From Amycolatopsis solani (lineage in GTDB: Bacteria; Actinomycetota; Actinomycetes; Mycobacteriales; Pseudonocardiaceae), in the NCBI RefSeq assembly GCF_033441515.1, contig NZ_JAWQJT010000002.1, positions 1,736,001 through 1,800,000 of the forward strand: a stretch of 64,000 bases of DNA, written 5' to 3'. Under the pieces are notes generated by a model. The model had not been told where the DNA came from. It made no database searches and saw only the letters and a program-made list of their open reading frames with translations. Position 1 is the stretch's first letter; each line of letters begins with the position of its first letter. The position numbers and the translations under genes are program-made. Shown here one piece after another: positions 16,420 through 22,946 of the stretch.

Positions 16420-17616
16420 TCACGTGTACCAGGTCGGCTCCGGCAGCTCGCCGCGCAGCGCGTAGACGCCGACTTCGCGCCGCTTGTAGGCCACCGGGTC
16501 GTGCAGCGAGTGCGTGCGCAGGTTCCGCCAGAACCGGTCCAGGCCGTACTTCGACGCGCTCGCGCGGGCGCCCGCCAGCTCGAAGATCTTCGTCCCGATC
16601 TCCAGGCCCGTCTCGATCACGCGCTGCTTGGCCGCCGCGATCAGGACCGCCAGCTCACCGCGGGCCTCCGGCGTCAGCTCCTCGCGCGGCGCGTGCAGCA
16701 CGGCCGAAATCGCCGCGCCCGCCTTGTCCGTGAGCGCCTCGGCCGCCCACAGCTTCGCCTGCAGATCGCCGTAGCCGTCGAGGATGTACCACTCGTCCGC
16801 GGCGGCCTCCTTGTCGTCGCCGCCGTACGGCCAGGGGCGGGTGCGCTCGCGCGTGTAGGCCAGCCCCGCGTCGAGGGCGCCCTGGGCGATGCCGAGGTAG
16901 AAGTTGGTGAACACCAGCTGGATCGCCGGGACGTTGAGCGTGTTGTAGGTCAGCGGCCGGAACGTCCGGCCGACGTAGCCGGCGGCGCTCGCCCACGGCA
17001 CTCGCACGTCGGTGATCGTGACGCTGCCGGACTCGGTGAGCCGCTGGCCGAGGTTGTCCCAGTCGTCGTGGAAGACGATGCCGTCCTGTGCGGACGGGAC
17101 GATGGCGAAGATGTGGTCCCCGGCCCCGGAAAGGACACCTTCGAGCACGGTCAGGTCGGAAACCCTGCTGCCGGTGGAAAACGACTTGTGTCCGTTGTAG
17201 ACGAGCTCGTCGCCGTCCTCGGTGATGGTCAGGTCGGAGTCGCGGGGGTTGACCGCGCCGCCGAAGAAGAAGTTGTTGCCGGTGTAGAGCTCCTCGACGG
17301 CGGCGATCTGCTCGTCGGTCCCGACCAGCCGGGCCGCCCAGGCCCAGAGGTAGTGGTAGCCGAGCAGCTGCCCGATCGAACCGTCGGCGCGGGCGACTTC
17401 CCGCGTCACGCGGTAGGCGGTGTCCCAGGTCTGCCCGCCTCCCCCGTGCTCGGCCGGGCCGAGCAGGGTCACCAGGCCGGCGTCCTTGAGGAGCTGGACT
17501 TCTTCGTACGGCGTGGCGTTGCGGCGATCCCGTTCGACGGCGTCGACAGCGAGCTTCGCGGCGACGTCCTTCGCGGCCACGAGCCACTCGGCCGCGGTCT
17601 TTTCCGTTGTGGTCAC
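16420..17616 (-). CDS. DszC/SfnB-like flavin-dependent monooxygenase of the acyl-CoA dehydrogenase fold
   Basis: A 398-aa protein with the acyl-CoA-dehydrogenase fold. The order and wording of motifs match dibenzothiophene monooxygenase DszC: VTREVARADGSIGQLLGYHY, NGHKSFSTGSRVSDL, FTNFYLGIAQGALDAGLAYTRE and, near the end, YGLDRFWRNLRTHSLHDPV. Such enzymes use FMNH2 and O2 to oxidise sulfides or sulfoxides, or act in sulfone use (SfnB). The usual catalytic Glu of true dehydrogenases is not evident. The start is GTG 17616, with AAGGGA about six nt upstream. A cysteine-type leader peptide precedes it, linking it to sulfur limitation. FMNH2 may come from the reductase at 10406-10894. Confidence 0.88.
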   Translation of the reverse strand: MTTTEKTAAEWLVAAKDVAAKLAVDAVERDRRNATPYEEVQLLKDAGLVTLLGPAEHGGGGQTWDTAYRVTREVARADGSIGQLLGYHYLWAWAARLVGTDEQIAAVEELYTGNNFFFGGAVNPRDSDLTITEDGDELVYNGHKSFSTGSRVSDLTVLEGVLSGAGDHIFAIVPSAQDGIVFHDDWDNLGQRLTESGSVTITDVRVPWASAAGYVGRTFRPLTYNTLNVPAIQLVFTNFYLGIAQGALDAGLAYTRERTRPWPYGGDDKEAAADEWYILDGYGDLQAKLWAAEALTDKAGAAISAVLHAPREELTPEARGELAVLIAAAKQRVIETGLEIGTKIFELAGARASASKYGLDRFWRNLRTHSLHDPVAYKRREVGVYALRGELPEPTWYT

Positions 17617-17698
17617 AGGGTTTCCCTTCGGGTGTGCGGGCAGGACGGACCAACCCTGGTGCAGGGCATGGCGAACAGGGGTGATCAGCGGGGAATCG
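17617..17698 (-). promoter_or_regulatory. Putative attenuator region between leader peptide and monooxygenase gene
   Basis: The 82-nt transcript between the leader stop and the GTG start holds competing short complementary elements: CCCCUG, then CCCUGCACCAGGG (a 5-bp hairpin), then AGGGAAACCCU, which would fold the ribosome binding site AAGGGA into a small stem. Translation or stalling on the leader could shift these pairings. The individual stems are short and no computed folding supports a specific model. Confidence 0.4.
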
Positions 17699-17773
17699 TC
17701 AGGCGGTACAGCGCGAACCGGCGCCGCGGACGAAGTCGACGTGGCGGCGGCGGGTGAGCTGGATGCCGTCCAT
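17699..17773 (-). CDS. Leader peptide of the actinobacterial RRHVD...C family (24 aa)
   Basis: This is a 25-codon frame beginning MDGIQLTRRRHVDF and ending in a single cysteine three residues before the stop (SRCTA). The Arg-Arg-His-Val-Asp core followed by a near-terminal Cys matches the short leader peptides found upstream of many actinobacterial sulfate, thiosulfate and sulfonate genes. Slow decoding of the cysteine codon, TGT at 17710-17708, when Cys-tRNA is scarce would report sulfur starvation. The ATG at 17773 coincides with the predicted transcription start, so the leader mRNA is probably leaderless, as described for mycobacterial cysteine attenuators. The DszC-like start lies 82 nt downstream. 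Confidence 0.85.
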   Translation of the reverse strand: MDGIQLTRRRHVDFVRGAGSRCTA

Positions 17774-17779
17774 GATCCG

Positions 17780-17808
17780 AGTACACCGGGTGCCCGCGGG
17801 GGTGTCAA
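17780..17808 (-). promoter_or_regulatory. Consensus promoter for the leaderless leader peptide
   Basis: On the minus strand, perfect -35 TTGACA (17808-17803) is followed after 17 nt by TGTACT (17785-17780), a four-of-six -10 match. The A of the leader ATG lies exactly seven nt after the -10 box, where transcription should start. This is the best housekeeping-type promoter I found in the window. Confidence 0.7.
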
Positions 17809-17897
17809 CGCGGGTCCGCGCGCTGGGACCGGCGCGGCCGAATACCCGCAGTTCTTCCTCTGCGTCTTCGCCGGTTCCCGGCGCGCGGAAGCCTCGG

Positions 17898-17922
17898 GGT
17901 TAGGCGGATCGCCGAGGGGTAG
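17898..17922 (+). promoter_or_regulatory. SigB/SigF-type promoter candidate before the SRPBCC-ADH operon
   Basis: GGTT at 17898-17901, a 15-nt spacer and GGGTAG at 17917-17922 fit the actinobacterial general-stress pattern (G-T-T-rich -35, GGGTA -10). The SRPBCC start codon is 75 nt downstream. Similar elements recur before several genes in the next 10 kb. Confidence 0.5.
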
Positions 17923-17996
17923 CCGCCCCTGATCGGACACGTCCCGGGGTCAGGCACGCCGGGCCGTTCGGCAGCGCGCGACGCAAAGGAGATTTC

Positions 17997-18539
17997 GTGG
18001 AATTGACAGCAACGACCACCATTCGCCAACCCGTGCCGGACGTCTTCGCGTTCTGGCGCGCCCTGGAGAACCTCCCGACGTTCATGGCGCACCTCGAGCA
18101 GGTCCGCGTCACCGGCGACCGGACGAGCCACTGGTCCGCCAGTGCCCCGTTCGGCAAGGACGTCGGGTGGGACGCGGAAATCACCGAAGAGACGGCGGGC
18201 GCGCTGATCGCGTGGCGGTCGACCGGGAAAGCCGACGTGCCGAACGCCGGCGTCGTCCGGTTCGCGCCCGCCCCCGACGGGGAGAGCACCGAGGTGCACG
18301 TCGCCATGACGTACGAGATCCCCGGCGGCGCGCTCGGCAAGCTGGTCGCCAAGTACTTCGGCGAGGAACCGCACCAGCAGCTCGACGACGACCTGCGCCG
18401 GCTCAAGCAGGTGCTGGAGACCGGCGAGGTCGTCCGGTCCGACGGCGCCCCGTGGGGCAAGCGGGCCCGCAAGGAGTTCCCGCAACGCCCGGCACAGCCG
18501 CTGTCGGACGCCGAGCTCGAGAAGGGACCGGACGCATGA
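17997..18539 (+). CDS. SRPBCC (polyketide cyclase/dehydrase-like, START-fold) protein
   Basis: A 180-aa protein starting at GTG 17997 behind a strong AAGGAG ribosome binding site. The pattern TIRQPVPDVFAFWRALENLPTFMAHLEQVRV is the N-terminal strand and helices of the SRPBCC/cyclase-dehydrase family seen in stress-linked membrane and cytosolic proteins. The C-terminus (about residues 150-180) is charged and probably unstructured. The gene overlaps a zinc alcohol dehydrogenase by 4 bp, and this pair is common in actinobacteria. The fold implies binding of a hydrophobic ligand; no enzymatic residues can be assigned. Confidence 0.85.
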   Translation: MELTATTTIRQPVPDVFAFWRALENLPTFMAHLEQVRVTGDRTSHWSASAPFGKDVGWDAEITEETAGALIAWRSTGKADVPNAGVVRFAPAPDGESTEVHVAMTYEIPGGALGKLVAKYFGEEPHQQLDDDLRRLKQVLETGEVVRSDGAPWGKRARKEFPQRPAQPLSDAELEKGPDA

Positions 18540-19711
18540 GGGCCAACACCTGGGCGGGCCGCAACAAGGTCGAGGTCCGCGACGTCCCGGACCCGAAGAT
18601 CCTGAACCACCGCGACGCGATCGTCCGGATCACCTCCACCGCCATCTGCGGCTCGGACCTGCACCTGGTCGACGGCTACATCCCCACCATGCAGGACGGC
18701 GACGTCCTCGGCCACGAGTTCATGGGCGAGGTGCTCGAGGTCGGCCCGGGCGTCGATCCGGGGCGGCTGCGCCCCGGCGACCGGGTCGTCGTGCCGTTCC
18801 CGATCGCCTGCGGCGCGTGCGCCGCCTGCGCCGCGGAGCTGTACTCCTGCTGCGAGAACTCCAACCCCAACGCCGGGATCGCGGAGAAGATGTTCGGGCA
18901 CCCGACCGCCGGGATCTTCGGCTACTCGCACCTGACCGGGGGCTTCGCGGGTGGTCAGGCGCAGTACGCGCGGGTGCCGTTCGCCGACGTCGGCCCGATC
19001 AAGATCGAGTCGGACCTGACCGACGAGCAGGTGCTGTTCCTCTCCGACATCCTGCCCACCGGGTTCATGGGCGCCGACATGTGCGACATCCGTTCGAGTG
19101 ACGTGGTCGCGGTCTGGGGCGCCGGCCCGGTCGGCCAGTTCGCCATGGACAGCGCCCGGCTGCTGGGCGCGGCGAAGGTCATCGCCATCGACAAGGAGCC
19201 GTACCGGCTGGAGCTGGCGGAGCGGGCGGGCCACATCCCGGTGAACTTCGAGGAGGTCGACGTCCGGTCCCGGCTGCTGGAGCTGACCGGTGGCCGCGGA
19301 CCCGACAAGTGCATCGACGCGGTCGGCTTGGAAGCCACCCACGGCAGCGCGCACGTCGCGACCTACGACCGGGTCAAGCAGGCGCTGCGATCGGAGACCG
19401 AACGCCCGCACGCGCTGCGCCAGGCCATCCTGTCGTGCCGCAGCGGCGGCGTGGTTTCGGTGATCGGCGTGTACGGCGGCCTGCTGGACAAGTTTCCCGC
19501 CGGCGCGTGGATGAACCGGTCGCTGACGCTGCGGACCGGGCAGTGCCACGTGCAGCGCTACATGGAGCCGTTGCTGCGGCACATCGAACGCGGCGAGCTG
19601 GATCCGACCCGGATCATCAGCCACACGCTGCCGCTGGATGAGGCCGAGCGCGGCTTCGAGCTGTTCAAGAACAAGCAGGACCACTGCGAGAAGGTCGTCC
19701 TCAAGCCCTGA
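18536..19711 (+). CDS. Zinc-dependent alcohol/formaldehyde-dehydrogenase-like MDR enzyme
   Basis: A 391-aa medium-chain dehydrogenase. ICGSDLHLVDG and LGHEFMGEV hold the catalytic zinc ligands (Cys, His, Glu). CGACAACAAELYSCC provides the structural-zinc cysteines, and VWGAGPVGQFAMDSARLLGA is the NAD(P)-binding Rossmann motif. The long insert after the structural zinc (NSNPNAGIAEKMFGHPTAGIFGYSHL) places it in the glutathione-independent formaldehyde-dehydrogenase-like group. It is translationally coupled to the SRPBCC gene and ends at a strong hairpin. Its substrate is unknown; stress-induced aldehyde or alcohol turnover would fit the promoter. Confidence 0.9.
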   Translation: MRANTWAGRNKVEVRDVPDPKILNHRDAIVRITSTAICGSDLHLVDGYIPTMQDGDVLGHEFMGEVLEVGPGVDPGRLRPGDRVVVPFPIACGACAACAAELYSCCENSNPNAGIAEKMFGHPTAGIFGYSHLTGGFAGGQAQYARVPFADVGPIKIESDLTDEQVLFLSDILPTGFMGADMCDIRSSDVVAVWGAGPVGQFAMDSARLLGAAKVIAIDKEPYRLELAERAGHIPVNFEEVDVRSRLLELTGGRGPDKCIDAVGLEATHGSAHVATYDRVKQALRSETERPHALRQAILSCRSGGVVSVIGVYGGLLDKFPAGAWMNRSLTLRTGQCHVQRYMEPLLRHIERGELDPTRIISHTLPLDEAERGFELFKNKQDHCEKVVLKP

Positions 19712-19719
19712 CGGGTACC

Positions 19720-19758
19720 CCGCGTCCGGCCACCGGCGAGCCCGGTGGCCGGACGCGG
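19720..19758 (+). terminator. 17-bp GC-rich hairpin after the dehydrogenase gene
   Basis: A perfect inverted repeat: arm 19720-19736, 5-nt loop, arm 19742-19758. It begins 8 nt after the stop codon. There is no U-tract, as is common for actinobacterial terminators. It separates the SRPBCC-ADH operon from the convergent AraC gene. Confidence 0.75.
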
Positions 19759-19896
19759 TCCGCCGTCACCGGCCGGCACCTTCGCCAGCCGATCACGGGC
19801 AGACGCGGTGGCGGGTGGAGCGCGAGGTCGACGAGCCTGCTGCGGCACGCGCGCCGCCGACCCGCGCGCAGTGCGGCAACCGGTGGCCGGTCGCGG

Positions 19897-20910
19897 TCAG
19901 CCGTTCGGCCCCGGTGCCGGGCGACGGCCGTGCAGGGTGTCCGAGGGCAGGGTGCCGAACTTGCGTCGGTAAGCGGTCGAGAAGCGGCCGGCGTGCAGGA
20001 AGCCCCAGCGCGCCGCGACCGCGGCGATCGTCGTCGCGGCGGGGTCGGATACCGCGAGTTCGCCGTGCACCCGGGTCAGGCGGACGTCGCGCAGGTACGC
20101 CATCGGCGGCAGGCCGAACCAGCGCTGGAACCCCTCCTGCAGGGCCCGGACGCTGACCGAGACCTCGCGGGCCAGGGTGCTCGACGTCCACGGCCGGCCC
20201 GGGTCGTCTTCGATCAGCTCGACGGCGCGGCGCAGCGCCCGGGGCGGGGCCGGGGCCGCCGGCGCGTGGAGGAGGTCGCTGTAGTTGTTCGGCTGGGCCA
20301 GCAGCAGACCGGCGATCACCAGGTTCTGCAGGTGCGCGGCCGCCGCGGGGTGGTGCGTGATCCCGCCCGGCCGGCCCGCGTCACGCTCCAGCAGCGCCAG
20401 TACGTCGAGCCACGACCGGGCCGCCGGGGTGTCCAGGTCCATCGTGGTGGTGAAGCGCAGCCGCTCGCCCAGCGGCCGCCCGAGCTGCCGTTCCAGCTCC
20501 AGTTCCAGGTCGCGCCGGTCGATCATGAGGCAGAGCTGGGCGCACCCGGCTCCCCACCGCAGGTCGGCCGGGTAGCCCGGCATGAACACGGCGGCCCGCC
20601 CGGGTGCGGCGAACACCGGCTCCGCCGAGCCGCAGCGCTGCTCGCACCGGCCGGTGACCGGGATGTTGACGTGGTAGTTGCCGGCGTCGGCGGTCCCGAG
20701 CCGCACCGCGCTGCCGTAGCACAGGTAGCCCGCGGTCACCGCGCCCACCCGGACCGCGTTGAGCCGCATGTCGAAGCCGCTCCCGCGGTCCAGCAGTTCG
20801 AGCCGGTGAGGCAGGTACGTCCGGGTCACGGCTTCGTGCGCTTCGTCGACGTCCCTCGCGCGAGCGACCGGGTGCCCGGACAGCAGCTCCGTCTGAGGCA
20901 GACCCGTCAC
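19897..20910 (-). CDS. AraC-family transcriptional regulator
   Basis: A 337-aa protein when started at GTG 20910, after which the sequence resembles a normal N-terminus (VTGLPQTELLSG); a longer frame upstream lacks family similarity. The N-terminal half is an AraC-binding-like sensor domain. The C-terminal 100 residues contain both helix-turn-helix units: TSSTLAREVSVSVRALQEGF and TIAAVAARWGFLHAGRFSTA. The sensor resembles those of regulators for aromatic or aldehyde catabolism, but no ligand can be named. It converges on the SRPBCC-ADH operon, which it might control. Confidence 0.82.
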   Translation of the reverse strand: MTGLPQTELLSGHPVARARDVDEAHEAVTRTYLPHRLELLDRGSGFDMRLNAVRVGAVTAGYLCYGSAVRLGTADAGNYHVNIPVTGRCEQRCGSAEPVFAAPGRAAVFMPGYPADLRWGAGCAQLCLMIDRRDLELELERQLGRPLGERLRFTTTMDLDTPAARSWLDVLALLERDAGRPGGITHHPAAAAHLQNLVIAGLLLAQPNNYSDLLHAPAAPAPPRALRRAVELIEDDPGRPWTSSTLAREVSVSVRALQEGFQRWFGLPPMAYLRDVRLTRVHGELAVSDPAATTIAAVAARWGFLHAGRFSTAYRRKFGTLPSDTLHGRRPAPGPNG

Positions 20911-21017
20911 GAGCCGAACGGTAATCGTGTCGTCACGCTCGCGCCAACGCGGGCACCGGACAGGGTGCCGCGTGAATCGGCTGTTCAGGAGAGGCGCCGG
21001 GCACTTCACTGGAACGG

Positions 21018-21404
21018 GTGGGAGACGTGCAGGTGATGGACCAGGGCCCGGCGATGACGCGGCCCGTGCGGGTCGAGCCGCTGGACCACGTGCGGCCGGG
21101 AGCTCGGCTGCTGCGGCCACGCGGCCGGTTCCACGCGCGGACCGGGATCGAACTCATGGCCGTCATCGACGGGCAGCGAGCACATGCCCTCGACCTGCTG
21201 ATCCTCGATCTGACCGAAGTGGTCACCTTCGGCCCGCTGGCCCTCCAGATCGTCGTGCAGATCGCGACGGAGCTCCGCCGCGTCGGCATCGGGCTGCGGC
21301 TGGTCGGCTCGGAACAGGCCGTCGGCTCGGCCTTGGCCGTGGCGGGGGTGCGCTCCCTGGTCACCCTGCACGGCACGGTCGGCGAGGCCCTCGCCGGCCG
21401 GTGA
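21018..21404 (+). CDS. STAS-domain protein (anti-sigma-factor-antagonist-like)
   Basis: A protein of about 120 aa with a STAS-like alpha/beta pattern: LLILDLTEVVTFGPLALQIVVQIATELRR resembles the central strand, loop and helix, but the phosphorylatable Ser of SpoIIAA-like proteins is replaced (TFGPLAL). It may therefore be a constitutively active or non-phosphorylated variant. GTG 21018, GTG 21033 and ATG 21036 are all possible starts; GGGAG at 21019-21023 favours the later ones. It ends 4 nt before the convergent membrane-protein gene. Confidence 0.6.
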   Translation: MGDVQVMDQGPAMTRPVRVEPLDHVRPGARLLRPRGRFHARTGIELMAVIDGQRAHALDLLILDLTEVVTFGPLALQIVVQIATELRRVGIGLRLVGSEQAVGSALAVAGVRSLVTLHGTVGEALAGR

Positions 21405-21408
21405 CCGC

Positions 21409-22530
21409 TCAGTCGTCGTCTTCGGTCTCCTCGGCGCGCTCGCGGTTGCGCTCCTGCCGCTCCCGCTCACGCCGGCTGTAGGTCGCCCGGCGGACGCGCT
21501 CCTCGTCCTCCAGGTTCGAGCCCATCGCCCCGGCGACGATGCCCACGGAACTCGCGAGCCACACCAGCTTCAGGTACGAAGACGGTCCGGCGGGATGGCC
21601 GAGGACCTCTCCCAGGTAGGTGCCTTCGACCAGGACGACCGACGCCAGCAGCGCCATCGCGAACAGGATGGCGTACATGCACGCCACACCGATCGACAGC
21701 GTCAGCGCGGTGGAAGCGTTGTACAGCACCGCTTTCCGCCGGTCGAGGTGCCCGGACGGCTTGTCCCAGAGGTGGTTGTGCACGATCAGCCAGCCCGCCA
21801 TGACCACGATCGCCAGCACCATGATCCCCGCCAGCCGCAGCGTGGACAGCGCTTCGGCGAGCTTCCAGAACGACGTCGTGATGATGCCGTACGCGGCGGT
21901 GGCCGCCGCGGCCGCGGTCGCCCCGGCGAGGTTGGGCACGAGCCGCCACGGCCGGTTGTCCCGGATCATCCCGGCCAGCAGCCGCACCCGGCCCCGCACC
22001 CCCACCAGCGCCAGGTGCTCGTCGGCGGTGCCGCGCCCCCGGATGTGCTTCGTCGGCGCCACCAGGTCCCGCAGCCGGTCGACGATCCCCCGCGGCGGAT
22101 CGGCTTCCTTCGCCGCGCGGCGCGCCACCAGGTGCCGGACCAGGTGGACGATCAGCCGGGACACCCGGCCGCGCAGCCGCAGGGCGCCGAGCGCGGGCAG
22201 CGACACCATCGCCACGCCGTGGTCGGCGTTGTAGTCCGACGCGATCGGGACCGTGCCCGAGCGCCGCGGCAGGTCGGTGATGAGCACCAGCAGGTCCCAG
22301 CCGTTTTCGGCCCGGCGCTCTTTCGCCAGTGCCAGCATGGGGATGTCACCGTCCTCGTTCAGCGGCAGGGGCTGCGTCTCCTGCTCCACGCGCCAGTCCG
22401 TCTCCTCGCCGAGGTCGCGGGCCAGCCGGTCGGGCAGGTCGTCCGCGATCCTCCCGGCGAGCTGCCCGGGCAACCCGTCATCGGTCAGCAGCCCCACCAC
22501 CAGGGCCTCCGGCGTGCGCTGAGCGGTCAT
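21409..22530 (-). CDS. Membrane protein of unknown function with soluble N-terminal domain
   Basis: A 373-aa protein from ATG 22530 (GAAGGG ribosome binding site). Residues 1-190 form a soluble alpha/beta-type region with a strand-like stretch WDLLVLITDLPRR and a second one GVAMVSLPALGAL. Residues 195-340 contain about four hydrophobic helices (AAAAATAAYGIITTSF, LAGIMVLAIVVMAGWLIV, ALTLSIGVACMYAILFAMALL, LVWLASSVGIVAGAMGS). The tail is highly charged (RRERERQERNRERAEETEDDD, positions 353-373). I do not recognise the family with certainty; related proteins occur in other actinobacteria. A weak SigB-like promoter lies upstream and it sits back to back with the 90-aa gene that has a strong one. 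Confidence 0.65.
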   Translation of the reverse strand: MTAQRTPEALVVGLLTDDGLPGQLAGRIADDLPDRLARDLGEETDWRVEQETQPLPLNEDGDIPMLALAKERRAENGWDLLVLITDLPRRSGTVPIASDYNADHGVAMVSLPALGALRLRGRVSRLIVHLVRHLVARRAAKEADPPRGIVDRLRDLVAPTKHIRGRGTADEHLALVGVRGRVRLLAGMIRDNRPWRLVPNLAGATAAAAATAAYGIITTSFWKLAEALSTLRLAGIMVLAIVVMAGWLIVHNHLWDKPSGHLDRRKAVLYNASTALTLSIGVACMYAILFAMALLASVVLVEGTYLGEVLGHPAGPSSYLKLVWLASSVGIVAGAMGSNLEDEERVRRATYSRRERERQERNRERAEETEDDD

Positions 22531-22572
22531 ACTCGAACCCTTCCTGGATCTTCGAGGTGCAAGCCGTCCGGT

Positions 22573-22597
22573 TTCCCGGCTCGACCACCGGTAAACG
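22573..22597 (-). promoter_or_regulatory. Weak SigB/SigF-type promoter candidate for the membrane protein
   Basis: On the minus strand, GTTT (22597-22594), a 15-nt spacer and GGGAAA (22578-22573) lie 43 nt upstream of ATG 22530. The -10 lacks the usual GGGTA, so this is less convincing than the divergent promoter at 22606-22630. Confidence 0.3.
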
Positions 22598-22605
22598 GCC
22601 GTAAG

Positions 22606-22630
22606 TTTGCCGTCCGGGAGACGGGGTAAC
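22606..22630 (+). promoter_or_regulatory. SigB/SigF-type promoter candidate, near-leaderless
   Basis: GTTT at 22606-22609, a 15-nt spacer and GGGTAA at 22625-22630 match the actinobacterial SigF/SigB consensus. The start codon of the 90-aa gene is only 9 nt after the -10 box, so its mRNA should be leaderless or nearly so. Confidence 0.6.
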
Positions 22631-22638
22631 GCCGTTCC

Positions 22639-22911
22639 ATGACCGAAAAGGACGACGATCTTCGCGCCGAAGAGTTCGACCGCGCCGCGGTGGGGACGGT
22701 CCTGGCGGCCGGCGACTGGGCCGGGTGGGACGACCTGCTCGAGTGGCTGCGGACCGACGGCCCGGGCGTCCCGGAGCTGTCCCCCGGCGCCCTGCGCGGC
22801 ATCCGGCAGGACGCGGAACGGGCCTGTGCCATGGGATTCCCGTTCCCCCACGACCCGGACCACCTCTACGCCATCCTCCGCGGCCAGCACCTCGCGCGGG
22901 CCAACGACTGA
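22639..22911 (+). CDS. Hypothetical 90-aa acidic protein
   Basis: A small soluble protein beginning MTEKDDDLRAEEFDR, with two tryptophan-rich helical stretches (LAAGDWAGWDDLLEWLRT) and a terminal segment HDPDHLYAILRGQHLARAND. There are no membrane helices or known motifs, and I do not recognise a family. The gene is supported by a perfect GTTT-N15-GGGTAA promoter just upstream and by codon use like its neighbours. It is followed by a second stress-type promoter for the GH13 enzyme, so it is probably a separately transcribed stress-induced protein. Confidence 0.6.
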   Translation: MTEKDDDLRAEEFDRAAVGTVLAAGDWAGWDDLLEWLRTDGPGVPELSPGALRGIRQDAERACAMGFPFPHDPDHLYAILRGQHLARAND

Positions 22912-22936
22912 GTTTGTCCCGGGGGGCGGCGGGTAG
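22912..22936 (+). promoter_or_regulatory. SigB/SigF-type promoter candidate for the GH13 gene
   Basis: GTTT at 22912-22915, a 15-nt spacer and GGGTAG at 22931-22936 begin directly after the preceding stop codon. The GTG start at 22947 is 10 nt beyond the -10 box, again predicting a nearly leaderless mRNA. Confidence 0.6.
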
Positions 22937-22946
22937 CCGCCGCTCC

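Noticed and set aside
16420..17940. 506-aa version of the DszC-like protein
   Set aside because: The added 108 residues are low-complexity and run through the leader peptide and promoter. A clear ribosome binding site and family N-terminus support GTG 17616.
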